From: Nitrosomonadales bacterium | GTDB lineage: Bacteria > Pseudomonadota > Gammaproteobacteria > Burkholderiales > Gallionellaceae | Length of the DNA: 32,461 nucleotides | NCBI GenBank assembly: GCA_023259065.1 | Contig: JAHFQY010000011.1 | Coordinates: 1-32,461 of the forward strand | Direction: 5' to 3' | Notes under the pieces: model-generated | What the model saw: only the letters and a program-made list of their open reading frames with translations | What the model was told of the DNA's origin: nothing | Databases searched by the model: none | Shown: one piece after another, positions 22,170 to 30,690 of the stretch | How positions within the stretch are numbered: position 1 is the stretch's first letter | Layout of the letters: every line of letters starts with the position of its first letter | Translations under genes and position numbers: made by a program

Positions 22170-23888
22170 TTATGCTTTGTAGCCCACGCGGAATCCGCCC
22201 CAATGCCTGCCTTGGACATAGATGGGCACACTCATGTCGTGCAACACTTCGCCAGTATCGCGCGCATAAGTTTGCAGAATGAACTTGTTGGTATTTTTTG
22301 CACACTTTAAACCTGTCCTGTCCTGGAACATGCGCTTGCTCCGGCTGTTGATCAAATCAACCTTGTAGTCGCCAGTCAACGGCTTGGAGAATTTCTTGTT
22401 GTGCGTCGGGAAATAGCCGTTGGAATCCACGGCACCGGCAAACATGACTGCATCGCTCGATTCCAGGATCGGCTCTTGAATAGAGGGAAATACCTCGTCG
22501 GTAAAATCATCATACTTCGTCTTGAATTTCGGCGGGTTTGTCCCGGTTATCTGGCGGTAATTTTTATCAAAGATGGCATCTTCTGAAAGCTTGCCTGCGG
22601 CAATGGCCTGCTCGAAGGCAGTTTGAACCTTATCTGCTCCGGCGCGCGCATACGCATATTTTTCCGCATGCTTAGGAGCAAAATTGATTTCTGCCAGATG
22701 TTCGTGCAACTGCTCGCCGATATTGGCAAGGTCAAGTATCTTTTCAGACACATTCCCCATGAGCTTCCCGACGTCGCTGGCCTTATCGTCCATATCACCG
22801 ATAAGTGCCTTGATATTCTCAATGCGGCTATTATTGGCTGCCGATTGATCCGAAACGTTGTGAATGACATTTGCAATTGAAGTCATTTGTTCCAGAAATT
22901 CGGCATAATCCCTGCCCACCTGGGTCATTTCGTTGGCGCTTATCTCAATGTAGTTCCTGACTTCCAGCATGCCCTGTGCTGCCGATGCCGTATCCTCACT
23001 GATGGAGCTTGCCGTATTAGTGATTTCAGCGGTAGCCCGGGCAGTGCGCTCCGCCAGCTTGCGCACTTCATCGGCAACAACTGCAAATCCACGGCCCATC
23101 TCCCCGGCTCGCGCGGCTTCAATTGCCGCATTGAGCGCCAGCAAATTGGTTTGCTCTGCAATTTCCTTGATGATCTGCGTAATTTGCCTGATTTCGTCGG
23201 ATTTTATTTTGAAGCGCTCAGCAACACCTGTTATCCGATGCGCGTTTTCCTTGGCTGTATTAAGGGTATCCACAGCCTTCTCGATCGAGCGTTTGTTTTG
23301 CATGCTCTTTTCGCTTGCGCCCTTGACGATGGACGCGGCCTGGTCGGCATCTCGCGACATCTGATCTGAAGCATCGTGGATCTGGTCTGCAGATTCAGAC
23401 ACCGCCTTGGATTTCTCGATCATCGAGCCCATTGATGTAACCACGCCATTCATTTCGAATGAAATCGTGGCAAGGGACAGCGAGTTCTGATCGATTACTT
23501 TGGCCGTCGATGCAAATATGCCGGAAATCCGATCCACCAGTGTTTTGACTTTATCGAGGATCCATTCATCCAGCCCTGTATAAACAGAAACACCTTTCTG
23601 TTCGCGCAGTTTCAATTGTTCAAAATTCAGATTGGCTGCAATATTTTTCGTTATCCTCGACATCTGGAGATTGGTCACGATGCTTCCTGCCAAGTAGCAA
23701 ATCATCGCGACGATCCCACACAAAATCCAAGCCTCGAGATAAGCCTGCGCCGTGGCATATACAACACCGGATATGCCCATGCCAACAATTAACGGAAGTA
23801 TCGATGCACGGGCATAGTGCGTGATTGTCAACGAATATAACGAGGTATTATTCACCTCGGGCGAATGTTCCTGCTTCTGCATCTTCAT
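22170..23888 (-). CDS. Methyl-accepting chemotaxis protein with C-terminal sensor-like domain
   Basis: A 572-residue chemoreceptor. Two membrane helices lie close together near residues 27-70 ([20 protein letters not shown] and [19 protein letters not shown]), leaving almost no periplasmic loop. The signalling tip is fully conserved: [20 protein letters not shown] then [20 protein letters not shown]. Unusually, a further 130 residues follow the signalling domain, ending [20 protein letters not shown], a Cache-like sensing fold. The input domain would thus be cytoplasmic. Several ATGs stand together at the start; 23888 has the best spacing to AAGGA. Convergent with nasA, 17 bases apart. Ligand unknown; the location suggests nitrate or redox. 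Confidence 0.9.
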   Translation of the reverse strand: MKMQKQEHSPEVNNTSLYSLTITHYARASILPLIVGMGISGVVYATAQAYLEAWILCGIVAMICYLAGSIVTNLQMSRITKNIAANLNFEQLKLREQKGVSVYTGLDEWILDKVKTLVDRISGIFASTAKVIDQNSLSLATISFEMNGVVTSMGSMIEKSKAVSESADQIHDASDQMSRDADQAASIVKGASEKSMQNKRSIEKAVDTLNTAKENAHRITGVAERFKIKSDEIRQITQIIKEIAEQTNLLALNAAIEAARAGEMGRGFAVVADEVRKLAERTARATAEITNTASSISEDTASAAQGMLEVRNYIEISANEMTQVGRDYAEFLEQMTSIANVIHNVSDQSAANNSRIENIKALIGDMDDKASDVGKLMGNVSEKILDLANIGEQLHEHLAEINFAPKHAEKYAYARAGADKVQTAFEQAIAAGKLSEDAIFDKNYRQITGTNPPKFKTKYDDFTDEVFPSIQEPILESSDAVMFAGAVDSNGYFPTHNKKFSKPLTGDYKVDLINSRSKRMFQDRTGLKCAKNTNKFILQTYARDTGEVLHDMSVPIYVQGRHWGGFRVGYKA

Positions 23889-24033
23889 CATCATTCCTTC
23901 CCGTTGCGGCTTGGGTTTTCAATCTCAATTTTTCTGACCATACTGGCTCAGCATACAAGTCGTAGTCGAATTTATACTTTATTGATTACTTTTTCCATCA
24001 GAATTAAAGCTGATTTTCCCCGTCTATTTTCCA

Positions 24034-24050
24034 CACACCATTCAGGTGCA
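24034..24050 (+). promoter_or_regulatory. NtrC-like enhancer site for nirBD
   Basis: CACACC-N5-GGTGCA resembles the NtrC consensus TGCACC-N5-GGTGCA, with two departures in the left half. It lies about 106 bases upstream of the -24 box, the usual enhancer distance. Confidence 0.5.
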
Positions 24051-24155
24051 TGCAATCAGAACTCAGCACTGAATCAGGGCGCTAGTACTTTCCACCCTCC
24101 CCGAATTAATAAAATTATCAATCAAATTCACTTGCTTATGAATTATTCCAGGGCC

Positions 24156-24171
24156 TGGCATCGTTATTGCT
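24156..24171 (+). promoter_or_regulatory. Sigma-54 promoter of nirBD
   Basis: TGGCATC-GTTA-TTGCT with GG and GC ten bases apart. It precedes the nirB ATG by 70 bases. Between the chemoreceptor and nirB (23889-24241) this promoter and the NtrC-like site are the only elements I can support; the rest is AT-rich with no gene. Confidence 0.8.
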
Positions 24172-24241
24172 ATGTTTCAAGCATGTTGCACAAATCAAGC
24201 GGCGACTAGCCGCACAAGAAACTGAACTCAGGAGCCATGCA

Positions 24242-26692
24242 ATGAAGAAGATGAAACTGGTAATGGTAGGCAACGGAATGGCGGGCGTACGCACGCTGGA
24301 AGAATTGATCAAGCTGGAGCCTGAGCTGTATGACATCACGGTGTTTGGCGCTGAACCCTACCCCAATTACAACCGCATCATGCTGTCGCCGGTGCTGGCG
24401 GGTGAGCAAGGCATACAGGACATCATCCTGAATGATCTGGCCTGGTACAAGGAAAACAATATCACCCTGCACCTGAACAAGAAGGTGGTGCGCATCGACC
24501 GCAGCAAGAAGATTGTTTACGCCGAAGATGGCACCGAGGCCGCCTATGACAGGCTGTTGCTGGCCACCGGTTCCACGCCGTTCATCCTGCCGGTGCCCGG
24601 CAGCGAGTTGCAGGGCGTCATCGGCTACCGCGACATCCACGACACCAATGCGATGATAGAGGCGGCCGGAAAATACCAGCATGCTGTAGTCATCGGCGGC
24701 GGCCTGCTCGGGCTGGAAGCCGCGAATGGACTGGCGCTGCGCGGCATGGACGTGACCGTGGTGCACATCATGCCGTGGCTGATGGAACGCCAGCTGGACC
24801 AGAGCTCGGCACAGATGCTGCAGAAATCGCTGGAAGCCAAGGGGCTGAAATTCCTGCTGGAAAAAAATACACAGAACCTGGTGGGCGACGAGGGCGGTCG
24901 CGTGAAGGCCATCCGCTTCAAGGATGGCACGGAAATTCCCGCTGACCTGATCGTGATGGCGGTGGGCATACGTCCCAATACCGCGCTGGCCGAATCTGCC
25001 GGCATTCACTGCAACCGCGGCATCGTGGTGAACGACACCATGCAGACCTACGACCCCAGCATCTACGCTGTGGGCGAGTGCGTGTCGCATCGCGGCACGG
25101 CTTACGGCCTGGTGGCGCCGCTGTTCGACATGGCCAAGGTGTGCGCCAATCACCTGGCGCGTCTGGGCATCGCACGCTACCAGGGCTCGGTGACTTCCAC
25201 CAAGCTCAAGGTTACCGGCATCGACCTGTTTTCTGCCGGCGACTTCACTGGCGGCGACGCCACAGATGAGATTCTCATGCACGATGCCGGCGGCGGCGTG
25301 TACAAGAAGCTGGTGCTGAAGGACGACAAGCTGGTGGGCGCGGTGATGTATGGCGACACCAAGGACGGTGCCTGGTATTTCCAGATGATACGCGACGGCA
25401 AGAATGTCGCCGACATCCGTGATCACCTGATGTTCGGACAGTCACATCTGGGCAACTCCGGCCACGCGGGACAGAACAGTGCGGCACTGATGGCAGACAG
25501 TATGGAGGTATGCGGCTGCAACGGCGTATGCAAGGGCACCATCGTCAAGGCAATCAAGGACAAGGGCCTGTTCACGCTGGAAGATGTGCGCAAGCACACC
25601 AAGGCCTCGGCCTCGTGCGGCTCCTGCACCGGGCTGGTGGAGCAAATATTGGCTTCCACGGTGGGCGGCGCTTATGCACCGCAGGCCAATGCGGTCAAAC
25701 CCATGTGCGGTTGCACCGAGCACACGCACGAAGATGTGCGCAGAGCAATTCGAGAGGAAAAATTGCTATCTATTCCGCAGGCCATGCAGTTCCTAAACTG
25801 GAGCACGCCGAATGGCTGTGCTTCCTGCCGCCCTGCCCTGAACTATTATCTGCTGTGCGCCTGGCCGCACGAGGTGCAGGACGATCCGCAGTCGCGCTTC
25901 ATCAACGAGCGTGCGCACGGCAACATTCAGAAAGACGGCACCTTCTCCATCGTGCCGCGCATGCACGGCGGCATTACCACCGCCGCCCAGTTGCGCCGCA
26001 TTGCCGATGTGACGGACAAATACAACATCCCCACGGTGAAGGTCACCGGCGGCCAGCGCATCGACCTGTTCGGCATCAAGAAGGAAGACCTGCCCAAGGT
26101 GTGGGCCGATCTCGACATGGATTCAGGCTACGCCTACGGCAAGGCGCTGCGCACGGTGAAGACCTGCGTGGGCAGCGAGTGGTGCAGATTCGGCGTACAG
26201 GATTCCACGCAGATGGGCATCGATCTTGAGTACGCGCTCGACCGCATGTGGACGCCGCACAAGTTCAAGCTGGCGGTATCCGGCTGCCCGCGCAACTGTG
26301 CAGAAGCAGCGATCAAGGACGTGGGCATTATCGGCGTGGACTCGGGATGGGAAATCTATGTGGCGGGCAACGGCGGCATCAAGACCGAGGTGGCGCAATT
26401 CCTGGTGAAGGTAAAGACCAAGGAGGAAGTGATGGAGTACACCTTGGCCTTCACCCAGCTGTATCGCGAAGAAGCGCGCTATCTGGACCGCACCGTGCAC
26501 TACGTCGAACGCGTGGGCATAGACTACATCAAGCAGCGCATCAACGAGGATGCCGCCAACCGCAAGGCCTTGCATGAGCGTCTGCTGTATACGCTGCAAG
26601 GGGCGAAGAACCCATGGGCAAGCGAGAACGTCAATGCGCGCGAGTTTGCCACGCTGAAGCTGGAAGCCGCGGATACCGCGACCACTGCATAA
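24242..26692 (+). CDS. nirB: Assimilatory nitrite reductase (NAD(P)H), large subunit
   Basis: An 816-residue protein that reduces nitrite to ammonium with NAD(P)H electrons. Domains in order: an FAD/NAD(P)H oxidoreductase module (KLVMVGNGMAGVRTLEEL, then VVIGGGLLGLEAANGLALRG), a BFD-type [2Fe-2S] segment near 423-465 (CGCNGVCKGT, CGSCTG) with a second BFD-like segment near 489-530 (CGCTEH, GCASC), and the sulfite/nitrite reductase ferredoxin-like and siroheme/[4Fe-4S] domains with ligands C642, C648, C682 and C686 (CVGSEWC, SGCPRNC). AGGAG is placed 7 bases before the ATG at 24242; the earlier start at 24167 lies over the sigma-54 promoter. Co-transcribed with nirD 17 bases downstream. Confidence 0.95.
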   Translation: MKKMKLVMVGNGMAGVRTLEELIKLEPELYDITVFGAEPYPNYNRIMLSPVLAGEQGIQDIILNDLAWYKENNITLHLNKKVVRIDRSKKIVYAEDGTEAAYDRLLLATGSTPFILPVPGSELQGVIGYRDIHDTNAMIEAAGKYQHAVVIGGGLLGLEAANGLALRGMDVTVVHIMPWLMERQLDQSSAQMLQKSLEAKGLKFLLEKNTQNLVGDEGGRVKAIRFKDGTEIPADLIVMAVGIRPNTALAESAGIHCNRGIVVNDTMQTYDPSIYAVGECVSHRGTAYGLVAPLFDMAKVCANHLARLGIARYQGSVTSTKLKVTGIDLFSAGDFTGGDATDEILMHDAGGGVYKKLVLKDDKLVGAVMYGDTKDGAWYFQMIRDGKNVADIRDHLMFGQSHLGNSGHAGQNSAALMADSMEVCGCNGVCKGTIVKAIKDKGLFTLEDVRKHTKASASCGSCTGLVEQILASTVGGAYAPQANAVKPMCGCTEHTHEDVRRAIREEKLLSIPQAMQFLNWSTPNGCASCRPALNYYLLCAWPHEVQDDPQSRFINERAHGNIQKDGTFSIVPRMHGGITTAAQLRRIADVTDKYNIPTVKVTGGQRIDLFGIKKEDLPKVWADLDMDSGYAYGKALRTVKTCVGSEWCRFGVQDSTQMGIDLEYALDRMWTPHKFKLAVSGCPRNCAEAAIKDVGIIGVDSGWEIYVAGNGGIKTEVAQFLVKVKTKEEVMEYTLAFTQLYREEARYLDRTVHYVERVGIDYIKQRINEDAANRKALHERLLYTLQGAKNPWASENVNAREFATLKLEAADTATTA

Positions 26693-26709
26693 TTTTTAGG
26701 AAGAACATC

Positions 26710-27021
26710 ATGAACAACTGGAAACAGGTAGCAACTCTGGAAGACATCCCGCCCCTGGGCAGCCGCGTGATCAGCACGCCACAGGGCGACATCGCCTTGT
26801 TCCGCACGGCGGAAAACGAAGTGTTCGCCCTGCTCGACAAATGCCCGCACAAGGGCGGGCATTTGTCCCAGGGCATCGTATTCGGCAAGAAGGTGGCCTG
26901 CCCCATGCACAACTGGCATATTCAACTGCAAGATGGCAATGCGGTGGCGCCCGACGTGGGCTGTGCGCGCAACTATCCGGTAAAAATGGAAGGCAGTGCG
27001 GTGTTTATTTCACTGGCCTAA
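26710..27021 (+). CDS. nirD: Nitrite reductase (NAD(P)H), small subunit
   Basis: A 103-residue Rieske-fold protein that partners NirB. It has complete cluster ligands: C45-P-H47 in LLDKCPHKGG and C64-x2-H67 in KVACPMHNWH. Some NirD proteins, such as that of E. coli, lack the cluster residues; this copy keeps them and may bind a [2Fe-2S] centre. AGGAAG precedes the ATG. The stop codon overlaps that of the convergent fisR gene (27018-27021). Confidence 0.93.
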   Translation: MNNWKQVATLEDIPPLGSRVISTPQGDIALFRTAENEVFALLDKCPHKGGHLSQGIVFGKKVACPMHNWHIQLQDGNAVAPDVGCARNYPVKMEGSAVFISLA

Positions 27022-28382
27022 TTTGCCAGGTTGTAACGCTTCAGTTTGCGGTACAGGGTGCGCTCGCTGATGCCCAGGGTATCGGCCACATGGCGGCGGT
27101 GGCCGTTGTAACTGAGCAACAGCTTGGCTATGTGTTCCGCCTCCAGCTCAGCGATGGAAGCATTGGCGGATTTATCCGCATTGGCCTCGCGTATCACATC
27201 AACAGGAATTTCGTGCTGGCTGTCTGCCGCTGATTTTTCCAGCCGATTCGAGCTCAGGTGAATGTTGGCCGCGCTGATGATGCCGTTATTGCTCTCGGAA
27301 ACCGCCTTCAGCAGGATGTTTTTCAGCTCGCGTATGTTTCCCGGGAAGGCATAGGCCTGCAATTTTTCCAGCGCCTCGTCGGTAAACTTGCATTGCGGCA
27401 TGTCGGCCCGACTGATGCGCTTCACGATGGCTTGCGCCAGGCTGGGAATGTCGCTGCTGCGTTCACGCAGGGCGGGCAGGCGCAAATCAATGCCGGCAAT
27501 GCGATAGTACAAGTCCTGGCGGAATTCGCCTGTTTGCACCTTCTTGAGCAAATCGATATTGGTGGCTGAAACCAGCCGCACGTCGGCGCGCAGGGTCTCG
27601 GTGCCGCCAATGCGCCTGTACTCGCCGCTTTCCAGCACGCGCAGCAGCTTGGCCTGCATGAACAGCGGCATGTCGCCGATCTCGTCGAGGAACAATATGC
27701 CCTTGTCGGCCAGCTCGAACAACCCCGGCTTGCGCCCCACGCAGCCGGTAAATGCACCGCGCTCATGGCCGAACAGTTCATCCTCGAACATGTCCACCGC
27801 AATGGAGGCGCAATTCAGCACGATCAATGGCTGGGTGCGCCGCACCGAGCGGTTGTGAATGTATTGTGCGGCAAGCTCCTTGCCCACGCCGCTTTCGCCC
27901 AGCAGCAGAATGGCCGCCTCGGATTCCGCCGCACGCGTCAGGTGATCGAGGCAGGCCAGGAACGCCGGCGAGTTGCCTATCATCTGCATGTCCTTGCAGA
28001 TCAGCTCATCCAGGCCGGCTATGGGGAAAACGGCTTCGCCCAGATAGCGCTTGTTACCCTTACCCGTGATGGGATGGCCCTTGATGCGCACATGCTCAGG
28101 GCGGTTGTGGCTGTCAAAATGCGTGTGGATGACTTCATGCATCTGGCCGGTGCGAAACACTTCCTGATGCGGGCAGTCCTCGCCATTCTGGTGACACGGA
28201 ACCGATGAGAGATGGGAAATCTCGTAACAGTGACGCCCTACCACTTTTTCCCGGTCCACCCCGTAATTGGCACAGTACGCGCGATTGGCCGCAACAATCT
28301 GGTAATTCACGTCTATCAGCACAAAGGGATTTTCCTGCACATCAATCAGGGATTGCAGTTCGGAAGAAATAGGCTGGTCCAT
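27018..28382 (-). CDS. fisR: Sulfane-sulfur-sensing sigma-54 activator, FisR-type
   Basis: A 454-residue activator. Residues 1-125 are a PAS-like sensor with C52 (GRHCYEI), C63 (SVPCHQ) and C70 (EDCPHQ). This spacing is that of the three cysteines (53/64/71) by which FisR of Cupriavidus senses sulfane sulfur and turns on sulfide-oxidation genes. The AAA+ domain follows: Walker A GESGVGKE (162-169), the sigma-54 contact loop GAFTGC (209-214, normally GAFTGA) and Walker B LFLDEIGDMP. A Fis-type helix-turn-helix ends the protein (GHRRHVADTLGISERTLYRK). AGGAG is 7 bases before ATG 28382; GTG 28385 is an alternative. It is divergent from sqr, its likely target. Confidence 0.92.
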   Translation of the reverse strand: MDQPISSELQSLIDVQENPFVLIDVNYQIVAANRAYCANYGVDREKVVGRHCYEISHLSSVPCHQNGEDCPHQEVFRTGQMHEVIHTHFDSHNRPEHVRIKGHPITGKGNKRYLGEAVFPIAGLDELICKDMQMIGNSPAFLACLDHLTRAAESEAAILLLGESGVGKELAAQYIHNRSVRRTQPLIVLNCASIAVDMFEDELFGHERGAFTGCVGRKPGLFELADKGILFLDEIGDMPLFMQAKLLRVLESGEYRRIGGTETLRADVRLVSATNIDLLKKVQTGEFRQDLYYRIAGIDLRLPALRERSSDIPSLAQAIVKRISRADMPQCKFTDEALEKLQAYAFPGNIRELKNILLKAVSESNNGIISAANIHLSSNRLEKSAADSQHEIPVDVIREANADKSANASIAELEAEHIAKLLLSYNGHRRHVADTLGISERTLYRKLKRYNLAN

Positions 28383-28393
28383 CACAAGACTCC

Positions 28394-28453
28394 TGACAAT
28401 TTGTCATGACATAAGAGCTCATTTTAATACAAAGCTGACAAGCTGACATGACA
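28394..28453 (+). promoter_or_regulatory. Tandem upstream activator sites for sqr (candidate FisR sites)
   Basis: Two 18-base elements, TGACAATTTGTCATGACA (28394-28411) and TGACAAGCTGACATGACA (28436-28453), match at 15 of 18 positions and are 42 bases apart, exactly four helical turns. The first contains the palindromes TGACA-ATT-TGTCA and TGTCATGACA. They lie 62-121 bases before the -24 box, the normal enhancer range, and immediately ahead of fisR, so they could also serve autoregulation. Confidence 0.7.
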
Positions 28454-28514
28454 GTCTTGCTAAAAAACACCAGCACTAAAAAATATATGTTTAATTATCA
28501 TTTAGTTAACAAGT

Positions 28515-28530
28515 TGGCATGGCAATTGCT
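28515..28530 (+). promoter_or_regulatory. Sigma-54 promoter of sqr
   Basis: TGGCATG-GCAA-TTGCT with GG and GC ten bases apart. Transcription would start near 28541, leaving a leader of about 70 bases before the ATG at 28611. Confidence 0.87.
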
Positions 28531-28610
28531 AAACATACATTCATGACATTGCTTCATTCATGGCAATCGTTTACGAGAGCAGGCTATAACTACTACACAG
28601 GAGAAGACTC

Positions 28611-29888
28611 ATGGCACACATCGTTATTATCGGGGCGGGTATCGGCGGCTTGCCGATGGCATATGAAATGCGTGAGAACGCACGACCAAGTGACAAGGTA
28701 ACGGTTATTTCCAACAACCCGCGCTTCCACTTTGTCCCCTCCAACCCCTGGATCGCCGTTAACTGGCGCACCCGTGACGACATTGAAATGGAGCTGGCGC
28801 CCGCATTGGCACGCAAGAAGATCGACTTCATCGGCGTAGGCGCCAAGCGCGTGCACCCGGAAAAAAATCAGGTCGAGCTCGATAACGGCGAAATGGTGAA
28901 CTACGATTTTCTGGTGATCGCCACCGGCCCCAAACTGGCTTTCGAAGAAGTCGAAGGCCTGGGTCCCAAAGGTTTTACCAACTCGATCTGCCATGTAGAC
29001 CACGCAGTCGAGGCGGAGAAAAACTGGCAGGAATTCGTCAAGAGCCCGGGCCCGGTGATTGTTGGCGCGGTACAGATGGCTTCCTGCTACGGCCCGGCCT
29101 ATGAGTTTGCCGCGATCATGGACACCGATCTGCGTCGCCGCAAAATCCGCGACAAGGTGCCCATGACTTTCGTTACTGCCGAACCCTACATTGGCCACCT
29201 GGGCCTGGGCGGTGTGGGCGACTCCAAGGGCATGATGGAATCAGCCTTGCGCAGCCGTCACATCAAGTGGATCTGCAACGCCAAGACCACCAAGGTTGAA
29301 GCAGGCAAGATGTACATCACCGAGCACAACGACGACGGCACCCCCAAGAAAGAGCACATCCTCGAATTCAAATACTCGATGATGCTGCCCGCCTTCAAGG
29401 GTATCGACGCCGTATTCGGCATCGAAGGCCTGACCAACCCGCGCGGCTTTATCCTGATTGACCAGCACCAGCGCAACCCGAAGTTCAAGAACATCTACTC
29501 GGTGGGCGTATGCGTGGCCATTCCTCCGGTTGAGGCAACTCCGGTTCCTACCGGCGCCCCCAAGACCGGTTACATGATCGAATCCATGGTGACCGCAACC
29601 GCCCACAACATCCGCGCCGAGCTGGAGGGCAAGGAGCCGGAAGAGCGTGCAACCTGGAACGCGGTGTGCCTGGCTGACTTTGGCGACACCGGTATCGCCT
29701 TCGTTGCCCTGCCACAGATTCCCCCGCGCAACGTGAACTGGTTCTCCGAGGGCAAGTGGGTGCATATGGCCAAGGTCGCATTCGAGAAATATTTCATGCG
29801 CAAGATGAAGCAGGGCACATCCGAGCATGTATTCGAGAAGGTGCTGTTGAAAGCCGTGGGCATCATGAAGCTCAAGGAAAAGAAGTAA
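28611..29888 (+). CDS. sqr: Sulfide:quinone oxidoreductase, type I
   Basis: A 425-residue membrane-associated flavoprotein that oxidises sulfide to sulfane sulfur and passes electrons to quinone. FAD motif IVIIGAGIGGLPMAYEM starts the protein, and PRFHFVPSNPWIAV follows. The three functional cysteines are present: C127 (SICHVDHA), C159 (ASCYGPAYEF) and C353 (NAVCLADFGDTG). They correspond to C128, C160 and C356 of the Acidithiobacillus ferrooxidans enzyme. IYSVGVCVAIPPVEATPVPT is the FAD/quinone-side region. GGAG lies 10 bases before the ATG. Its expression is expected to depend on sigma-54 and FisR from the divergent promoter region. No persulfide dioxygenase gene is nearby. Confidence 0.95.
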   Translation: MAHIVIIGAGIGGLPMAYEMRENARPSDKVTVISNNPRFHFVPSNPWIAVNWRTRDDIEMELAPALARKKIDFIGVGAKRVHPEKNQVELDNGEMVNYDFLVIATGPKLAFEEVEGLGPKGFTNSICHVDHAVEAEKNWQEFVKSPGPVIVGAVQMASCYGPAYEFAAIMDTDLRRRKIRDKVPMTFVTAEPYIGHLGLGGVGDSKGMMESALRSRHIKWICNAKTTKVEAGKMYITEHNDDGTPKKEHILEFKYSMMLPAFKGIDAVFGIEGLTNPRGFILIDQHQRNPKFKNIYSVGVCVAIPPVEATPVPTGAPKTGYMIESMVTATAHNIRAELEGKEPEERATWNAVCLADFGDTGIAFVALPQIPPRNVNWFSEGKWVHMAKVAFEKYFMRKMKQGTSEHVFEKVLLKAVGIMKLKEKK

Positions 29889-29902
29889 TTGCCCTGACTC
29901 AA

Positions 29903-29924
29903 GGCAGATAATCCTTTATCTGCC
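29903..29924. terminator. First hairpin after sqr
   Basis: Perfect 9-bp stem GGCAGATAA / TTATCTGCC with a TCCT loop, 15 bases past the sqr stop. No T-run follows, so it may protect the 3' end rather than terminate. Confidence 0.45.
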
Positions 29925-29937
29925 CTACAGCAAGGCC

Positions 29938-29972
29938 AGCGGGGCCGGCATCATTGCGATGCCGGCCCCGCT
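29938..29972 (+). terminator. GC-rich terminator hairpin after sqr
   Basis: Near-perfect stem of about 14 bp, GCGGGGCCGGCATC and its complement around an ATTGC loop, with a weak T-rich tail (TTCATTC). The rest of the 313-base gap to the next gene holds a leader hairpin (30115-30154) and no recognisable gene. Confidence 0.65.
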
Positions 29973-30114
29973 TCATTCCCGCTCACATACCGCGCAAACC
30001 AGGCGCGCGGCAAATTAGAAAAAACTAATCTAACAGCTTGTATCTTCTGCCTAAATCAGGCGACAGTCCGCGCCCAAAAGCTATATGTTACAGGCGCTAT
30101 CATGTTATTCTACG

Positions 30115-30154
30115 AAACCGCAGGAGGCTCGTCGCAGACGACCCGCAGTTTTAT
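30115..30154 (+). promoter_or_regulatory. Structured leader upstream of the SCP2-like gene
   Basis: An outer imperfect stem AAACCGC / GCAGTTT encloses an inner stem TCGTC-GCA-GACGA, followed by TTTTATTATTG. The design resembles a terminator in a leader, 48 bases before the SCP2-like ATG. No known riboswitch class is recognised. Confidence 0.35.
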
Positions 30155-30201
30155 TATTGATTAATCATTGCTACACCATGCACGCTTAGCCAGGGGACAA
30201 A

Positions 30202-30597
30202 ATGGAACCGCTTTTTTCAGAAAAATGGATGGCCGCTTTAAAGGACAAATGGAACAAGAGCCCGCAGGTTTACGAGCCTCTGCAAAAAGCCAGCTTTTCC
30301 GCGCGCATAGGCTATGGTTTCAAGGGTGAACCGCGTGCGCGTGGCATGATTTCCATCGTCCACGGCCTGGTGCTGCATGCAGGCGTCATGGATGACGGGG
30401 AGCTGGATTGGGATTTGCGCGCCACCCCGGAAAACTGGGCCTCGTGGATAGAAAATGGTTTTGGCCTGACCAAGCTGGGCCCGGCGATTGCCACCAACAC
30501 ACTGCAGTTTGAAAAAGGCAATTACCGCCAGATGATCAGCAACCCTTCACTCAGCCAGGCGTTCCTGCAACATTTCCAGTTGATGGGAAAAGTGTAG
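30202..30597 (+). CDS. SCP2-like (sterol-carrier-type) small protein
   Basis: A 131-residue soluble protein. The SCP2-fold pattern is visible: FSEKWMAALKDKWNKSPQVY at the start, ARIGYGF, MISIVHGLVLHAGVM, DWDLRATPENWASWI, and LQFEKGNYRQMISNPSLSQAF followed by LQHFQLMGKV. The fold forms a hydrophobic tunnel that holds lipid or another nonpolar ligand. Ligand and role are unknown in bacteria. GGGGAC lies 5 bases before the ATG. It stands alone, bounded by sqr terminators and a strong terminator at 30639. Confidence 0.82.
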   Translation: MEPLFSEKWMAALKDKWNKSPQVYEPLQKASFSARIGYGFKGEPRARGMISIVHGLVLHAGVMDDGELDWDLRATPENWASWIENGFGLTKLGPAIATNTLQFEKGNYRQMISNPSLSQAFLQHFQLMGKV

Positions 30598-30638
30598 CGC
30601 TCCCCCTGCACACCCGCGCTGAAGGCGCAAAAACAATA

Positions 30639-30671
30639 AAGCCGGATCTGCCGCCAAGCAGATCCGGCTTT
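30639..30671. terminator. Bidirectional terminator
   Basis: Perfect 13-bp stem AAGCCGGATCTGC / GCAGATCCGGCTT with a loop of six. T-rich tails flank both sides (TTTGTTTAT on plus, TTTATTGTTTTT on minus). It serves the convergent SCP2-like and charged-repeat genes. Confidence 0.9.
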
Positions 30672-30690
30672 GTTTATCTGAACGGGTTAA

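Noticed and set aside
24206-25426. A 406-codon minus-strand frame across nirB
   Set aside because: Antisense shadow of a fully conserved NirB with unmistakable FAD and siroheme motifs.
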